Source: Sipunculus nudus (taxonomy: Eukaryota; Annelida; Sipuncula; Golfingiida; Sipunculidae). Taken from it: a DNA stretch of 64,000 nt. Positions 12,087 through 23,549 of the stretch are shown here, piece by piece. The notes beneath the pieces were generated by a model. It was not told the DNA's origin, ran no database searches, and was given only the letters and a program-made list of their open reading frames with translations. The translations under genes and the position numbers were made by a program. Every line of letters begins with the position of its first letter. Within the stretch, counting starts at the first letter, position 1. The stretch is from contig CM049317.1 in assembly GCA_026874595.1 (NCBI GenBank), forward strand, positions 69,359,118 to 69,423,117, given 5' to 3'.

Positions 12087-12311
12087 CTAATCTGGCTAAA
12101 GACAAATGGTATGACCACTTCTCCACCACATCCACTTGGGAAAATGCCAAGACAGAATGCACGGACGGTTTCAATCTGCCATTGTACCAGACTGCAGGAG
12201 AAAGGTTAAAAGTGAATAGCGCGTTTTACGAGCAGAAGATTCATGAAACCTGGTTGGCTTATAAGAGAAAAAAACTCGTGATATGGACGTGGACTGATAA
12301 CCGCCCGGCAG
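12087..12311 (+). CDS. Receptor exon 2: first half of C-type lectin domain 1
   Basis: Acceptor CTTTATCCAG, donor GGTAAAC, phase 1 at both ends. It encodes KDKWYDHFSTTSTWENAKTE then C, the usual aromatic-x-A-x-x-x-C start of the domain, followed by ETWLAY and VIWTWTDNRPA near the position of the WIG core. Calcium-binding motifs are absent. Confidence 0.75.
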
Positions 12312-12495
12312 GTAAACATGCTAAGGATTAGTCAGGACATAATGGCTTGTATTATAACACCATGGATGTCGTTTGATGTGCCAATTTTCATAAAACAATT
12401 ACGAATAAAAGATTGTATTTTAGAGCTGATATTTTTTTCATCGTCATATAAATAGATGCCTCAATATCGTAAACAATTTATATTTTTTCTTGTAG

Positions 12496-12618
12496 ATCAA
12501 GCGATTATCGACAGGTCGACATTGATGCCAGGACGACATTGTGGTAGCTTTCATCTGAGGGACACAGTGGTAGAGGCTGGCAACTGCTCAAACGCCGGGT
12601 TTGGATATGTTTGTTCAG
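12496..12618 (+). CDS. Receptor exon 3: second half of C-type lectin domain 1
   Basis: Acceptor TTTTTTCTTGTAG, phase 1 at both ends. It encodes RHCGSFHLRDTVVEAGNCSN then GFGYVCS, which supplies the C-terminal cysteine pattern (C...C.....C) of the domain. There is one N-glycosylation site (NCS). The WND calcium motif is replaced. Confidence 0.75.
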
Positions 12619-13283
12619 GTACGGCAGTTTTTATGTAACATGAAGTTTCAGTATATGCCTTCTGCATATGTTGCGATCAAAGGTCGCCTGCTTAATGTCA
12701 AACAAGTCAATATAACAGATTTTGTCAAGTAAAATCAGGAAATGGTAAATCGAGCAGCTACAAAATAAAACAAGCTTTACACTTATACCCTTGACATGTA
12801 TAAAAACACGATCTCTTAAGTCGAAAGGAGGTCCTTTTTTCATGTGTCTCCAACAAGAGTTGCAGGCTGTATCCTTTTACATCATTATAAATATATAATA
12901 TAGTCTTGAAATTATATTCCACAACCAATATTCTACAGTCAAGTCATCACATGTAGTCAATAAATACTTTACGATCAACTAACGAGGGCTGATAAACAGT
13001 GGTTGCACGAAAATAAGGAAATATTTCTGTAGTTTCAGTTGAAGATTGGCTAGAGGTCTACCCTGAGATGCAAGACCTTCCGCCCTTCGCGAGGGAGAGT
13101 CTTCCTTCTTATTTGGTCTAAATTGGAAGGAAAGGAATGGATAAGTTTGCGACGTGTTCCGGAATGAGCGCCGGCAGTCGCCACTCGTCCCCCAATGTTG
13201 ATCATCTCAGTCAGACACTGTACAATCCGCACACACCTTCTCCTTTTTCGACCATGCCTTTTATAAGATCTTTCTTTTTATAG

Positions 13284-13532
13284 GGAACAAGAACTGCACT
13301 TCAGATGACTTGATCAGCCGCGCGTGTATAAGCGTGGATGGTCAGACATACATGTACGGATGCGATGTTCAGAACTGGTACGAAGCTAGATCCCGATGTC
13401 ATCAATTTGGAATGGTTCTGGCAATAGTAAAACCGGAGCACTATCAAACACTGAGGACTGAGTGGTACATCAAGGAAGGAAAGAAGTGCTTGGATTTATG
13501 GATTGGACTATATAAGGAGAAATGGGAGGCGG
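13284..13532 (+). CDS. Receptor exon 4: first half of C-type lectin domain 2
   Basis: Acceptor TTTCTTTTTATAG, donor GGTAGGTG, phase 1 at both ends. It encodes NCTSDD, a CISVDGQTYMYGCDVQNWYE entry, ARSRC, and LDLWIGLYKEKWEA with the WIGL core. The cysteine pattern fits a long-form domain. Confidence 0.8.
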
Positions 13533-14579
13533 GTAGGTGCAAGCTTATTTAGCTATTGAGTAGTTTGAAAAGTCTGCTAAATCCCCAATGTCCTGGGACA
13601 TTGCTAGCTATATTTCAACCAGAATGTATATAATTTGTCTATAACATTATTGATGGACAAACAGCACAGTTGGTAAACAATATCAGAGCATGTTTCAAAA
13701 TACATCTGTTTATAAAAACCAAGGTTTCTATTATTTAGACTTTCTAAGAACACATACGACACTATACAGAGGGAGGAGTGGTATAATAAACAAAGCATAA
13801 ACATAATCCGTGGGATATCCTTGAACCTAAGCCACCCCCCTGAGGATAGGTTTAACCGAGGAACCCTCGCCTCAACAAATTCCATCTAGAATGCTCTTAT
13901 TGAAATATTCTTTACTGGCCTAATTAACCTATCTGGCATTCAATCTTGGCCTCTGTTGACCACGTTATACACCAAGGCAGACTTACAGGGTTACACCATA
14001 TGGGATAACCAATCGTTAAATGAATAATTAATAATTTTCAGATCCAACCTAGGTTTAATCTTATTGAATACCCTAGCCATCTTAGCACAAGCGATGTATA
14101 AATGATACCTCAGCAATGCTCATGCGAGTAAACTGAATAGTTGTTTGGCCTGACATCCTTGCCCGACGAGCTATGCTTGGTTAGTGCAAACGAGATATGG
14201 TTGATAACACAAAAAATGCTCCTGGATAAACTGCTCAGCCGCTTTCTAAGGGCATTGGGAGTCTAGTGGTGCGGGGCTAGCTGTAGTCTTCACACCATTG
14301 CCCCGCCGACAACATCGGCCCAGAACTGATTTATAAGGGTCACCACTGAGCCTAAACACCGGACTGCAGGCCCTTGTGACTGATTATAGAAAACATTAAA
14401 TTGAGTTATTCATATGCTTGAAAGATATTTTGTAAAGACGCATATATTTACGGCTCCCAAATCGGACTTGGAGGAATGGATTCGAGAAATCAGGCCAAAT
14501 CCTTTTCGAATCCAACAGGAAGAAATTGTCACATACTGTAATCACTTACGTTATACACATGTGCAAACTATTAACAGAA

Positions 14580-14596
14580 TATTACATAATAATAAT

Positions 14597-14668
<72 letters not shown>
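14580..14668. repeat. (TA)n array
   Basis: Short AAT repeat followed by an uninterrupted TA dinucleotide array, directly abutting the tRNA-like cassette. Confidence 0.95.
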
Positions 14669-14672
<4 letters not shown>

Positions 14673-14831
14673 ACGGGGTGCACATAAAAGCGGACCGAAT
14701 TATTAACTGTCTCGCTAGTGAAGCTTGCTTTGCTGGCGAAGCGGTTGGTACGCCGGACTTGTGCGCCACCGACCTGGGTTCGACTCCCGGATCGGCCCAG
14801 GATTTACCCCTCATATTGCCTTTATCTTCGT

Positions 14832-14836
<5 letters not shown>
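14669..14836 (+). mobile_element. tRNA-like cassette embedded in a (TA)n array
   Basis: A 168-base segment bounded on both sides by (TA)n. It begins TGTTACG and ends CGTAACA, a short inverted pair. Inside are box A (TGGCGAAGCGG) and box B (GGTTCGACTCC) at tRNA-like spacing. It is likely a tRNA-derived SINE or SINE-like element. Confidence 0.6.
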
Positions 14837-14876
<40 letters not shown>

Positions 14877-15242
14877 CTCCAAGGTCTGCGTCGTGGTCTA
14901 AATGTAATTAACAGTTTTAATAGAAGAATGTTTGATCTAACTTAAAAATGTTCATGATAATCTGAAAATACCATTTTAAACTCTTTGTAAGAATATTTGT
15001 ATTGTTCCCAATGACTCGGACTGGTTGAAGGCGGACTTGAAATAGAACCTCAAGGACTCGCATATGATATACCTAGACAACGGAGCCATTTATATGAAAA
15101 TATGCCAGGAAATGATGTTGACCGGTGGTATTTCTGGAGCATTTCCATTAAAAAACTGATTATAAAGATGCAACATTCCAGAATTTTGGAGACCACATAA
15201 ATAAAAGTGACTTCACCTTACCATATTTATATCCATGTTTAT

Positions 15243-15309
<67 letters not shown>
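15243..15309. repeat. (AC)n(TA)n compound microsatellite
   Basis: CA dinucleotides pass directly into TA dinucleotides within intron 4. Confidence 0.95.
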
Positions 15310-15310
<1 letters not shown>

Positions 15311-15778
15311 CCTGCAACAGTGACACGTACCATTTATATTGTTGAAACTGTTTAGAAGCACAATTAAACACAGATAATGCCGTACAGAAGTAAAGTATCA
15401 GATCCAGGGATATAACTTATTTCTAAAAATATGCTTTAGGTAGGAATGTTGTCCTTAATTTTGTTAATTAGTATGAAAATAAGTGAGGCGTAATGGTTCA
15501 AGATGGCCTCCGATAAAAAACACATTTTATTGTCTAGGCAAAAGAGTATATCAGTAAGTAGCTTATGTTATGTATTAATGCAATTTTAACATCCAAAACG
15601 GTCCATAAATTGATGTAAAGTAGTACCAGAGACAAGGTTTAAAACTGAATACATAGTTTGTAAGAAAAGGGGATGTTTTGACTCCTGGAAATGAGGAAAA
15701 GACATTCCCGATTATAGTAGTATGTAAATGCACCTTCTTTTTACTGTTAACCTTTATGATTTTCTGTATATCTGGCAG

Positions 15779-15934
15779 ATACCTCTGGTGAAGCAACATT
15801 TTTCTTATGGGGACCAGGGCAGCCTTCAGTAAAAGGAGACTGTAGCCTTCTGACAATGAACGACAAAGGAAGAATGTACTGGAGAGCGGAGAACTGCAGC
15901 GCCCAGCATCATCGTCTGTGCTTTCTGGGAGACG
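15779..15934 (+). CDS. Receptor exon 5: second half of C-type lectin domain 2
   Basis: Acceptor TGTATATCTGGCAG, donor GGTACGTT, phase 1 at both ends. It encodes FFLWGPGQPSVKGDCSLL, then MYWRAENCS and HRLCF, matching the W-x-x-G-x-P...DC...W...C...C end of the domain. QPS stands where calcium-dependent members have QPD or EPN. Confidence 0.8.
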
Positions 15935-16895
15935 GTACGTTGTATCATGTTTCTATTATATTAACTTTAACTGTCTATGGTAAAAAAACTTCTGTTAGTG
16001 CAATTTTGAAATGCCAAATGAAAAAAAAATCCAGCTCTGATGAAATTTAATATACATGTAAACTTTAAATACTTGAAGATTATATCTGTGTCAGTCTAAT
16101 GGAATCGACTGTCGACTGGTAACTCAGGTTCCAGACATGTCAGCTATCTTTATCATTTTGATCACCACATTATTCAGCACAGAGTTTGGTTAAAGATTTA
16201 ATCGACTGGAACTTTGATTGTTACTTGCAAGGTTTCTGTGCCTTCACTGTCCGTGCTCTGACACCATGAGTACAAATACATTTTTCTTTAAATCAGCTTT
16301 ATGCCACCATGCAGACTGCTTGAGCATTTTTTATAGCACTACTTTCATCAAGTAAAGATTTGTTAATGCGAATAGTTAACAGTTGATTTCACAATTTTTA
16401 AAAATAGTTTCTGCAACTTTATTATAAGCTATGCCAGAATATTTTCTTTTTGGAAGAATGTCATTAGGAAGCATTATAAAGAACGTTTCCTTCTGGGTAA
16501 AGCCCACACCATTCCAATTTATAAAATGTTGTTCTTTTCATTTGCTATGTGAATGGCTCAGAGGGATCTACGATTTTTTGTTGTGAACATACGGTGACTT
16601 ATTATTTTAAATAATTGTTGTACATATGTCTAATATCACGTGTAAGAACTACATTTAATAAAATTGCATTCTGTAAGGATATTGGGAATTTTTATATGAC
16701 AATAGCATGAAATACAAAGTCTAATGCCAGCCCATTGATGAGGATCCTCTCCCATATTACCAAAAAGCATGAGGCAAAATGTCAGAAACTATTACTTGTA
16801 TGTTGATTCTGTCATAAGTCTGAAAATATGAGGTTTACATGAAAATTAAGCTGATTGTAAAATCTATTTATATATATATGTAGATGTCTTTACAG
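15935..16895. other. Start of receptor intron 5, nothing recognised
   Basis: AT-rich intron sequence. I see no exon or repeat family I can name before the candidate exon at 16896. Confidence 0.4.
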
Positions 16896-16978
16896 ACAAA
16901 GCCATCTCCGACTATTATGCCAAAGACGAAAGTAAAATTCTGACACCCATTAGCGCTTTAAACAATTACTTGTGTTAG
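16896..16978 (+). CDS. Possible alternative terminal exon (soluble receptor isoform)
   Basis: After the acceptor GATGTCTTTACAG, reading in the phase left by exon 5 gives 26 codons (KAISDYYAKDESKILTPISA...) and then TAG. AATAAA follows at 17017-17022. If used, it would end the protein after the two lectin domains and release it without stalk or membrane span. It may be chance. Confidence 0.35.
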
Positions 16979-17297
16979 CATACCAATCAAAAGGAAATTA
17001 AATGACTAAAATCAGTAATAAAAAGTGTTCTACGATTTAAACATCATAATTTTTGACAAAACAGAAAAAAACCTTGTCCAGCAAATGACATTTTCATTTG
17101 ATTACTATTAAAAGACATTCAACTACTGTGCCGCATTCAACAAGATAGTTATACTCTTGGATGTGCAACCGAAAAAAATGCAATTTCATAAACAGCAAAA
17201 CCAGTTTAAATTCATAGAGACTTTATAAACCTTTATAAAGAATGTATCGACCGCAAAACGTTGAAATAACCGGATATATATAGTACTACCAACTACT

Positions 17298-17660
17298 TTT
17301 CTGTGTATTCATGTTCCATTTGTTCGTACAACGAACCAGCATGGCTATTCATTCATCTCTCTATATAATATATGCCGCACACCATATAAGGCCACCAGTT
17401 CTCCCTGCTGCATGCAAAGTTGCTGTGCCAACACATGTAGTTGGTAGAACCCTGACGTCACTACCGTGACGTCACTTCGCTGGTTCTATAAAAGTGTGCA
17501 AATACACAGAGGGGTCGGTGATCTGCTGTAGCTCAGTGGATAGAGCAAGCGGCTGACAATCATAAGGTCATAGGTTCGATTCCCATTTGCAGTGAACCGA
17601 CTTTTCTGTGTATTCATGTTCCATTTCTTCGTAAGACGAACCAGCATGGCTATTCATTCA

Positions 17661-17703
<43 letters not shown>

Positions 17704-17705
17704 TG
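17298..17705 (+). mobile_element. tRNA-like/CRE/TATA cassette, copy 1
   Basis: A tRNA-like core at about 17524-17592 has box A (TAGCTCAGTGG) and box B (GGTTCGATTCC). Just upstream are two CRE palindromes (TGACGTCA at about 17453 and 17467) and TATAAAA at about 17487. GAACCAGCATGGCTATTCAT with its 5' context is present twice in the same orientation (near 17333 and 17638). The anticodon stem does not pair well, so this is a tRNA-derived repeat, not a working tRNA. It ends in (CT)n(TA)n. Confidence 0.6.
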
Positions 17706-19860
17706 CAGCAGTTACAATTTGGACAAAACGTCCTGTAGTATCCAACCATACCATGAAAATGGATTATTTACTTTTAGTTTTCTGGTCTAGGAAATGCAGA
17801 AATAGCACGTATTTTAGAAACAACAGGTTTTACGTGACCCTTCCCTACAATATGATCCAAAATGTTACTCGTGCATGACAAAACCCATATTTTACTAAGT
17901 TGATGGTCAGACGTGTTTCACTGAGTCTTTCGAAGAGGTCACGAAGAATTTGCAGATGTTTCTCCGATGTGTCGCTGTACACGATACGGTCATCAATCGT
18001 CGCAGCCCTGAATGTCCTTGACAACCATATGGATGAGGCGCTGGAACGTGGCTGGCGAGTTCTTCATGCAAAACGGCATAACTTTATACTGGTACAGTCC
18101 TTGCGGCGTCACAAATGCGGACACTTCTTTCGCTCGTTCTGTCAGCGGAACGTTCCAGAATCCTTTTAGCAAGTCAAACTTTGAGATATATCTGGAGCTA
18201 CTGACTCTATAAATACAAGGATCGATCCTCGGATTCGGGAACGTGTCAGTCTTGGTGACAGAGTTCATTTTTCGACAATCTGTGCATATACGATAACTTC
18301 CATCTGGTTTTGGCACAATAATACATGGTGAACTCCAGTTACTTTTACTAGGTTCAATAAAATCATTGTATAGCAAATATTGAACCTCATCTTGTAGATA
18401 CTTTTGCTTTTCTGGATTCAGTCTATATGGATGTTGTTTGACTTCGCTTGCCTCGCCAACATCATGGTACAATATGCTAGTTCGCGTTGGAATGTCACTA
18501 AACAAATGTTCATAATTCAGCAGCAGGTTTTGAGGTCTTGTTGTTGTTGAGCGGTAACATGAGACAGTTTCTCATCCAGGTTGTTAAGCACGACTGAGTT
18601 TTTTAGTGGTACTGTTCCACACTGAATGTCTACATCATCCTTACAATCAGTATCTACTTTAATTGGGTCAGGGTCAGTTTTTACACAATTACTGTCAGTA
18701 ACATCATATACAACATCTGATGTGCTATTTCTGTCATAATATGGTTTCAATATGTTAACATGGCACAATTTTTTTCTTACGCCTATCTGGTGTTAGCAGT
18801 ATGTAATTTAAATAATTGCCTTTCATGCCAACAATGTAAGGACCTAAATAGCTAGCTTGCAGAGGTCTGCCAGGGATGGGTAGTAAGGCAAGGACCTTTT
18901 CAGCAGGCTCAAATGTCCTACTGATAGTGTGCTTGTCACACTTTGTTTTCATTTTACTTTTTGCAGATTTTAGATAGGACTTTGCAATCTCACAACCATT
19001 GTGTAGTTCAGTGCTAAAGTTTGAGACATACTGCAATAAACTAAGAGAATCAGGATTTTCACACAAGAGTTTCTCTTTAAGCAGTTTTAAAGGACCTCGA
19101 ACTGGGTGTACGAAAACTAGTTCATCTTTAGAAACTGCTCTGGGACACAAACATGAAATATCAGGGTCCTTATGCTATTCTGTGATAAGTTCTGACCTTG
19201 AAAATGCTGCATCCTGTACGGGCGAGTCGTTAGACGAGTAACTAGTAACTCCTAGGGTGTTATTATCTGGACCATTATCCTAATGTGTGCTTTTCTTGAC
19301 CATGGATCTAGTTACAGCACATAAAGGATACAAAGCAGGAATTTCCTCATTTTCAGGATCGATGTCCTGATCAAGTGACGGCTGTTCTGTCACTATTGGT
19401 ACAGGCTGAACTTTGTCACCTGCAACATCATTGTCTAGTAGCTTCTGAATTCCCTCAAAGTGTAAATTAATTCTTAGCCCACAGTAATATTCCAAGAAAT
19501 CAAATCTGACTTTAAATGCATACTGTGAAGAGGAACTGAAGTGTGCTTGTCTGAAAACACACCATTAACAACTGCATGTGCACCAGTAAAAAACCAATTA
19601 GAACATGGCAAAGTACTTGCTAACATGAGAGTTTGGCCTGAACCAGTGTCCCTCAAAATTCTAATAGGGGTAGAATCTGAAAAATCACTTGAAAGTGTTC
19701 AAAAACCATCATGTATGAATGGCTCAAATAACTCCATTTCAGAGTCAGGAGAGGAACCTAATACCTCAGTTTCATCGAACAAAGAACTGACACAGACAAT
19801 GTCAGTCATAAACTCTTTTTCAGAGTGACTAAAGGAATCTACATCCAATCAAATTCTTCT
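17705..19860 (-). pseudogene. Gmr1-like Ty3/gypsy pol remnant (protease, integrase end, reverse transcriptase)
   Basis: Reading the minus strand from 19860 down: an aspartic protease with RDTGSGQTLML; then, after a large gap, an integrase C-terminal part (RGPLKLLKEKLL, KVLALLPIPGRPLQASYLGP, CHVNILKPYY); then reverse transcriptase (PTRTSILYHD, YNDFIEPSKSNWSSPCIIVP, SKFDLLKGFWNVPL, SPATFQRLIH), continuing in broken form (RIVYSDTSEKHLQILRDLFE) to about 17705. Integrase lies before reverse transcriptase, the order known for Gmr1-like elements. Frameshifts are present, the integrase core is missing and RNase H is not seen. Confidence 0.8.
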
Positions 19861-20032
19861 TCAATATTTGTAACGAATTTTATACAGTCTTCAATTTGCC
19901 TAGGGACTTTTACCAGAACTTCACTTTTGGATTACAACAGATTGATTTTGGGATGGAACTTGGACTATTATTCTCTGAGAAGATTTACGTAAACTGTTCA
20001 TCGGGTTTTATGTTTTAAAGGACTTATTGAGC

Positions 20033-20278
20033 TGTGACAGTTGTGGTATCCAGAAATGCCAAGGATCCGCACACTCGATGAGGTACTGTACACTTTATTT
20101 ATCAAACTGTGTAATTGTATTGATTTACTGTTATACGGTTGTTATACTGTGTAATAGTATTGATTTAGTGTATTGTAATGTTAGGGTTGTTTCAAGAATA
20201 AATTATAATTATTTGTTAACAAAAAACCACTGACATCTTAATTCATTCCCTAGACATTTCACGCTGCCTAGTGTTACA
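20033..20278 (+). repeat. Possible LTR of a Gmr1-like element
   Basis: A block beginning TGTGACAG and ending GTGTTACA, with AATAAA near 20195 and about 250 bases before a gag-like frame on the same strand. No second LTR was found in the window, so this is tentative. Confidence 0.35.
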
Positions 20279-20531
20279 GAATCTAATTTTTGTATCTCCA
20301 TAACAAAATTTATGCTCGTCACGACAACGTGATCTGTTGTTATTAGGTTCCATAACTTAAAATAGGGGGCTCCTCCGGGAGGCTTTATAATATGAAAATT
20401 TATAAGGCCTTGACCTAGACACATTGTTAACAATACATTGTTTACAAGATTACATATGGTTTACCTTACATTGTTTACAGGATTTAACTCATTTAACAGT
20501 GTTTTTTTTGTTATTGTTTTAACATCCTAAC

Positions 20532-20900
20532 ATGGCAGGTTTCAAACCTGAGACATTTGTTGAAGATCCCGACCCGGATCAACTTGAAAAGTTGACAAAA
20601 GATCAGTTGTAGCATTTTGGGCAACACTTAGGGCAAAGTGTGAAAAAAGCTTTGAGAAAGCCTCATATCATGCAAGAAGATCTAGTTAGCAAAGGTTTAA
20701 TTAAAGAGAGTGAAGTGGAAACAACAAAAAAACTGACAGCTTTGCTATGCAGTTAGAATTTAAAAAGTTAGAAATGCAACAGGAACTAGCATTAAAACAA
20801 TTATAATTAGTAAAACAAAGAGAAGAAATAGAAGAACATGAAAGGTTAAAACAGTTGGAATTAGTAAAACAAACAAAAAAGGTTGATAAATAATCCTAAA
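20532..20900 (+). pseudogene. Gmr1-like gag-type N-terminal remnant
   Basis: From the ATG at 20532 it reads MAGFKPETFVEDPDPDQLEK, then a stop, and later a charged coiled-coil stretch (EFKKLEMQQELALKQL, KQREEIEEHERLKQL) with shifts. This resembles the opening protein of Gmr1-like elements. It runs on the plus strand, opposite to the pol remnant at 17705-19860, so the two are not one intact element. Confidence 0.5.
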
Positions 20901-21093
20901 AGGTCATGGATTAGATCCGCAAGAAATTCAGAAATTGGTAAAAGCTAAAAGAACAGACCTATGTAGAATTTGCAAGGACAAAAGAACAGTTGTTTAATCG
21001 CTGGTGTAGTTTTAAAAATGTAATGAAAGATTATGACAATTTGCGCCAGTTGATTTTGCTTGAAAAATTTAAGCGCTGCATTAACGCAGATGT

Positions 21094-21095
<2 letters not shown>

Positions 21096-21176
<81 letters not shown>
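21096..21176. repeat. (TA)n array
   Basis: TA dinucleotides with one CAAA interruption near 21141, just downstream of the gag-like remnant. Confidence 0.95.
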
Positions 21177-21179
<3 letters not shown>

Positions 21180-22561
21180 TGGATATATCTTGAATCCATA
21201 TATATGAAAATAATGAGTATGGTCTGGAGAATATTTATGCATAGTTTCATACTTCTTTTTCTTTTTTGAATAATTGTTCTAAGTATACAGCTTTACGGCT
21301 GGACTTTTGCCAAGAATGTGTGTGGCTAAATATTAGTGTAGACGGGGATGTATTTTCGTCGGATTTTGATGCCCAAATTGCGAAAATGAGTGATTTAGCA
21401 TAAACAGGATATGAACTAATGGAAAATGTTAAGTAACAAATTTTCAGATCCCTCTATTACCGAAAATCCAAGATGGCCGCTTTCACCCATAGGAAATATT
21501 GAGTTTTTGGGATAAAGTGTACTTGCGCATGTAATAGAAAGACGTTTTCTAAAGAATTGAATAAGATAGAGTTGCTTTCAATTTATTTGCACTTAAAGTG
21601 ATTAATGAATGCAGGTTTTAATTTTTTATGAACCCTGTCGCCCCAAGGAATCCAAAATGGCCCCCACTGCAGTCTTAACATAGATATAATGCTATTTTAC
21701 TGTAATTGTCGCTTAACATTAAATTATATTGGATCGATTCATACGTTTTTAAATGTAATCTGTGGATTGCAACTAATAAGGAGTTTTAATGAGCCCTGTA
21801 ACCCCAGGAAATCCAAAAGTGCGGGATAAAGGTAAAATAATGCTGTCACATAAAACGTAATGATATTAGATAATTAGATCGATATGTACTTTTTTTAATT
21901 CTGTTTATTGCAACTAACAAGGAGTTGTCGGAAGCTCACAGAGGGTAAGCAAAGTCAAAGTCCAACGAATGTAAACTAATATTTTAAAGCATAAAAAATC
22001 TTGGGAACTACACTGTCATATGTTTTGTGATATGGTGATCACAAGGAAACAGACCTTATGAAATTGATTCTCGTTATCGTTTTTTATATTGTTGATTCTC
22101 TCGTAGTAATACTACATGGTCTAGGTGCCTACCATATTACAACAAAACAAACATTTAGGATCAATGTGTGTGGTTATATTGAAGATTCCAAGATCCTTAA
22201 AGCCTTGTTGGTGGTCTTGATTCAGAAATATTCATGCCATATTAAACTATTCCAAGAACCTTGAAGAACAGGGGGATTGGTAGAAACATTTTATATTTCT
22301 ATATGGTTCATCTGAATATGAGCGGAAACAGGTCTAATTGTCAGGGGTTATCGATAAGGTCCATTGTACTTCCAAAAGTTAAAAAATACAAATAAAGCAC
22401 AAAAATCTAATCAGCAATATTTAATCAACAGTAAAGAAGGCACACTGCATATGTAAAATGGCATATGAGTACGCATTATTCCTGAAGGAATGTTTGCACA
22501 TTTCGAGAATACAAATATCTCAACGGTACGCTTGTTGGATAAAATAGACCAAGGATGGAAA

Positions 22562-22616
<55 letters not shown>

Positions 22617-23495
22617 TTGGAGGTAGCCGCCTCCATTTTTAATGCAAGCTTTTCTACATATATGTACATCTGCAGATTTTCATTCCGGTTTAGGACTACA
22701 TGACAGGGCAGAATGACACGCTTCTTCTTAAATTTTATAACCTGTTGTTAACCATGCCCAAATGACTACTGCACCTGCGGGTCCTGGGTGCGTAATCATC
22801 CCAATTGCTGGGTCATACCACCGAGGATCCCCCGAAAGGCGGACTCGTTTGTGAGTGAAACAAGGCCGTTGGGCACGACCTTCCCATTACGCCTGGATGG
22901 AATAACGCCTGTCGAGTGTGCAAATGCCATAATAATATAAACCATCTGTTACCAGTGGTGAAAACTGTCCCCTCCCCAGGCCCGTTGAGCGCCAGCCCTT
23001 TCATGTTTATTTTTTTCTTTTCCCATTTATTAGTGATTATTTATAAGTTTTCATAATTCATTTTTATTCCCCAGCAATTAAATTATTAATTGACGTATGT
23101 GTGATTTACTCCTTCAAGATAACATTAAAATATTTGTATTCTTAGGAATGGGGGCTTTCCTTAATTGTATTCTGCGTGGTCATTACACCAGGGTATAGAT
23201 CCCCAAATTGCACTCGTGTTGTTGTGAGGCACAGCCTTCCCGTTAGTCTCCAGGGCTGTGTCAGTTGTTACTCTTACATATGCTCTGCCTAGACTGCAGA
23301 ATTCATTAAATTTGCAAAGTTATACATAGATCAACATGAATTAATTGACCTCGAAAATTAAATTTATGGGTTGATATTTTATGAGTGATTAAATTGGTTG
23401 CGAATTTCCACCGATAAATCAACAGGAAATAAACAACTGAATGTATGAACCATGCAGTTTATAACTTTAGTTTTAACTTGGAAATATATATATAT

Positions 23496-23549
<54 letters not shown>

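Noticed and set aside
14414-14833. 139-codon open frame on the plus strand
   Set aside because: Most of it is Ile-Tyr repeats made by a (TA)n array and then the tRNA-like cassette.
17521-17600. Functional tRNA gene
   Set aside because: Boxes A and B are good but the anticodon stem does not pair and a sister copy is decayed, so a tRNA-derived repeat fits better.
21060-21269. Open frames rich in Ile-Tyr or Cys-Val repeats (also at 23379-23697, 24448-25101, 27202-27466, 36788-37068, 43030-43239, 63225-63433)
   Set aside because: They are translations of TA, CA or CT arrays, not proteins.
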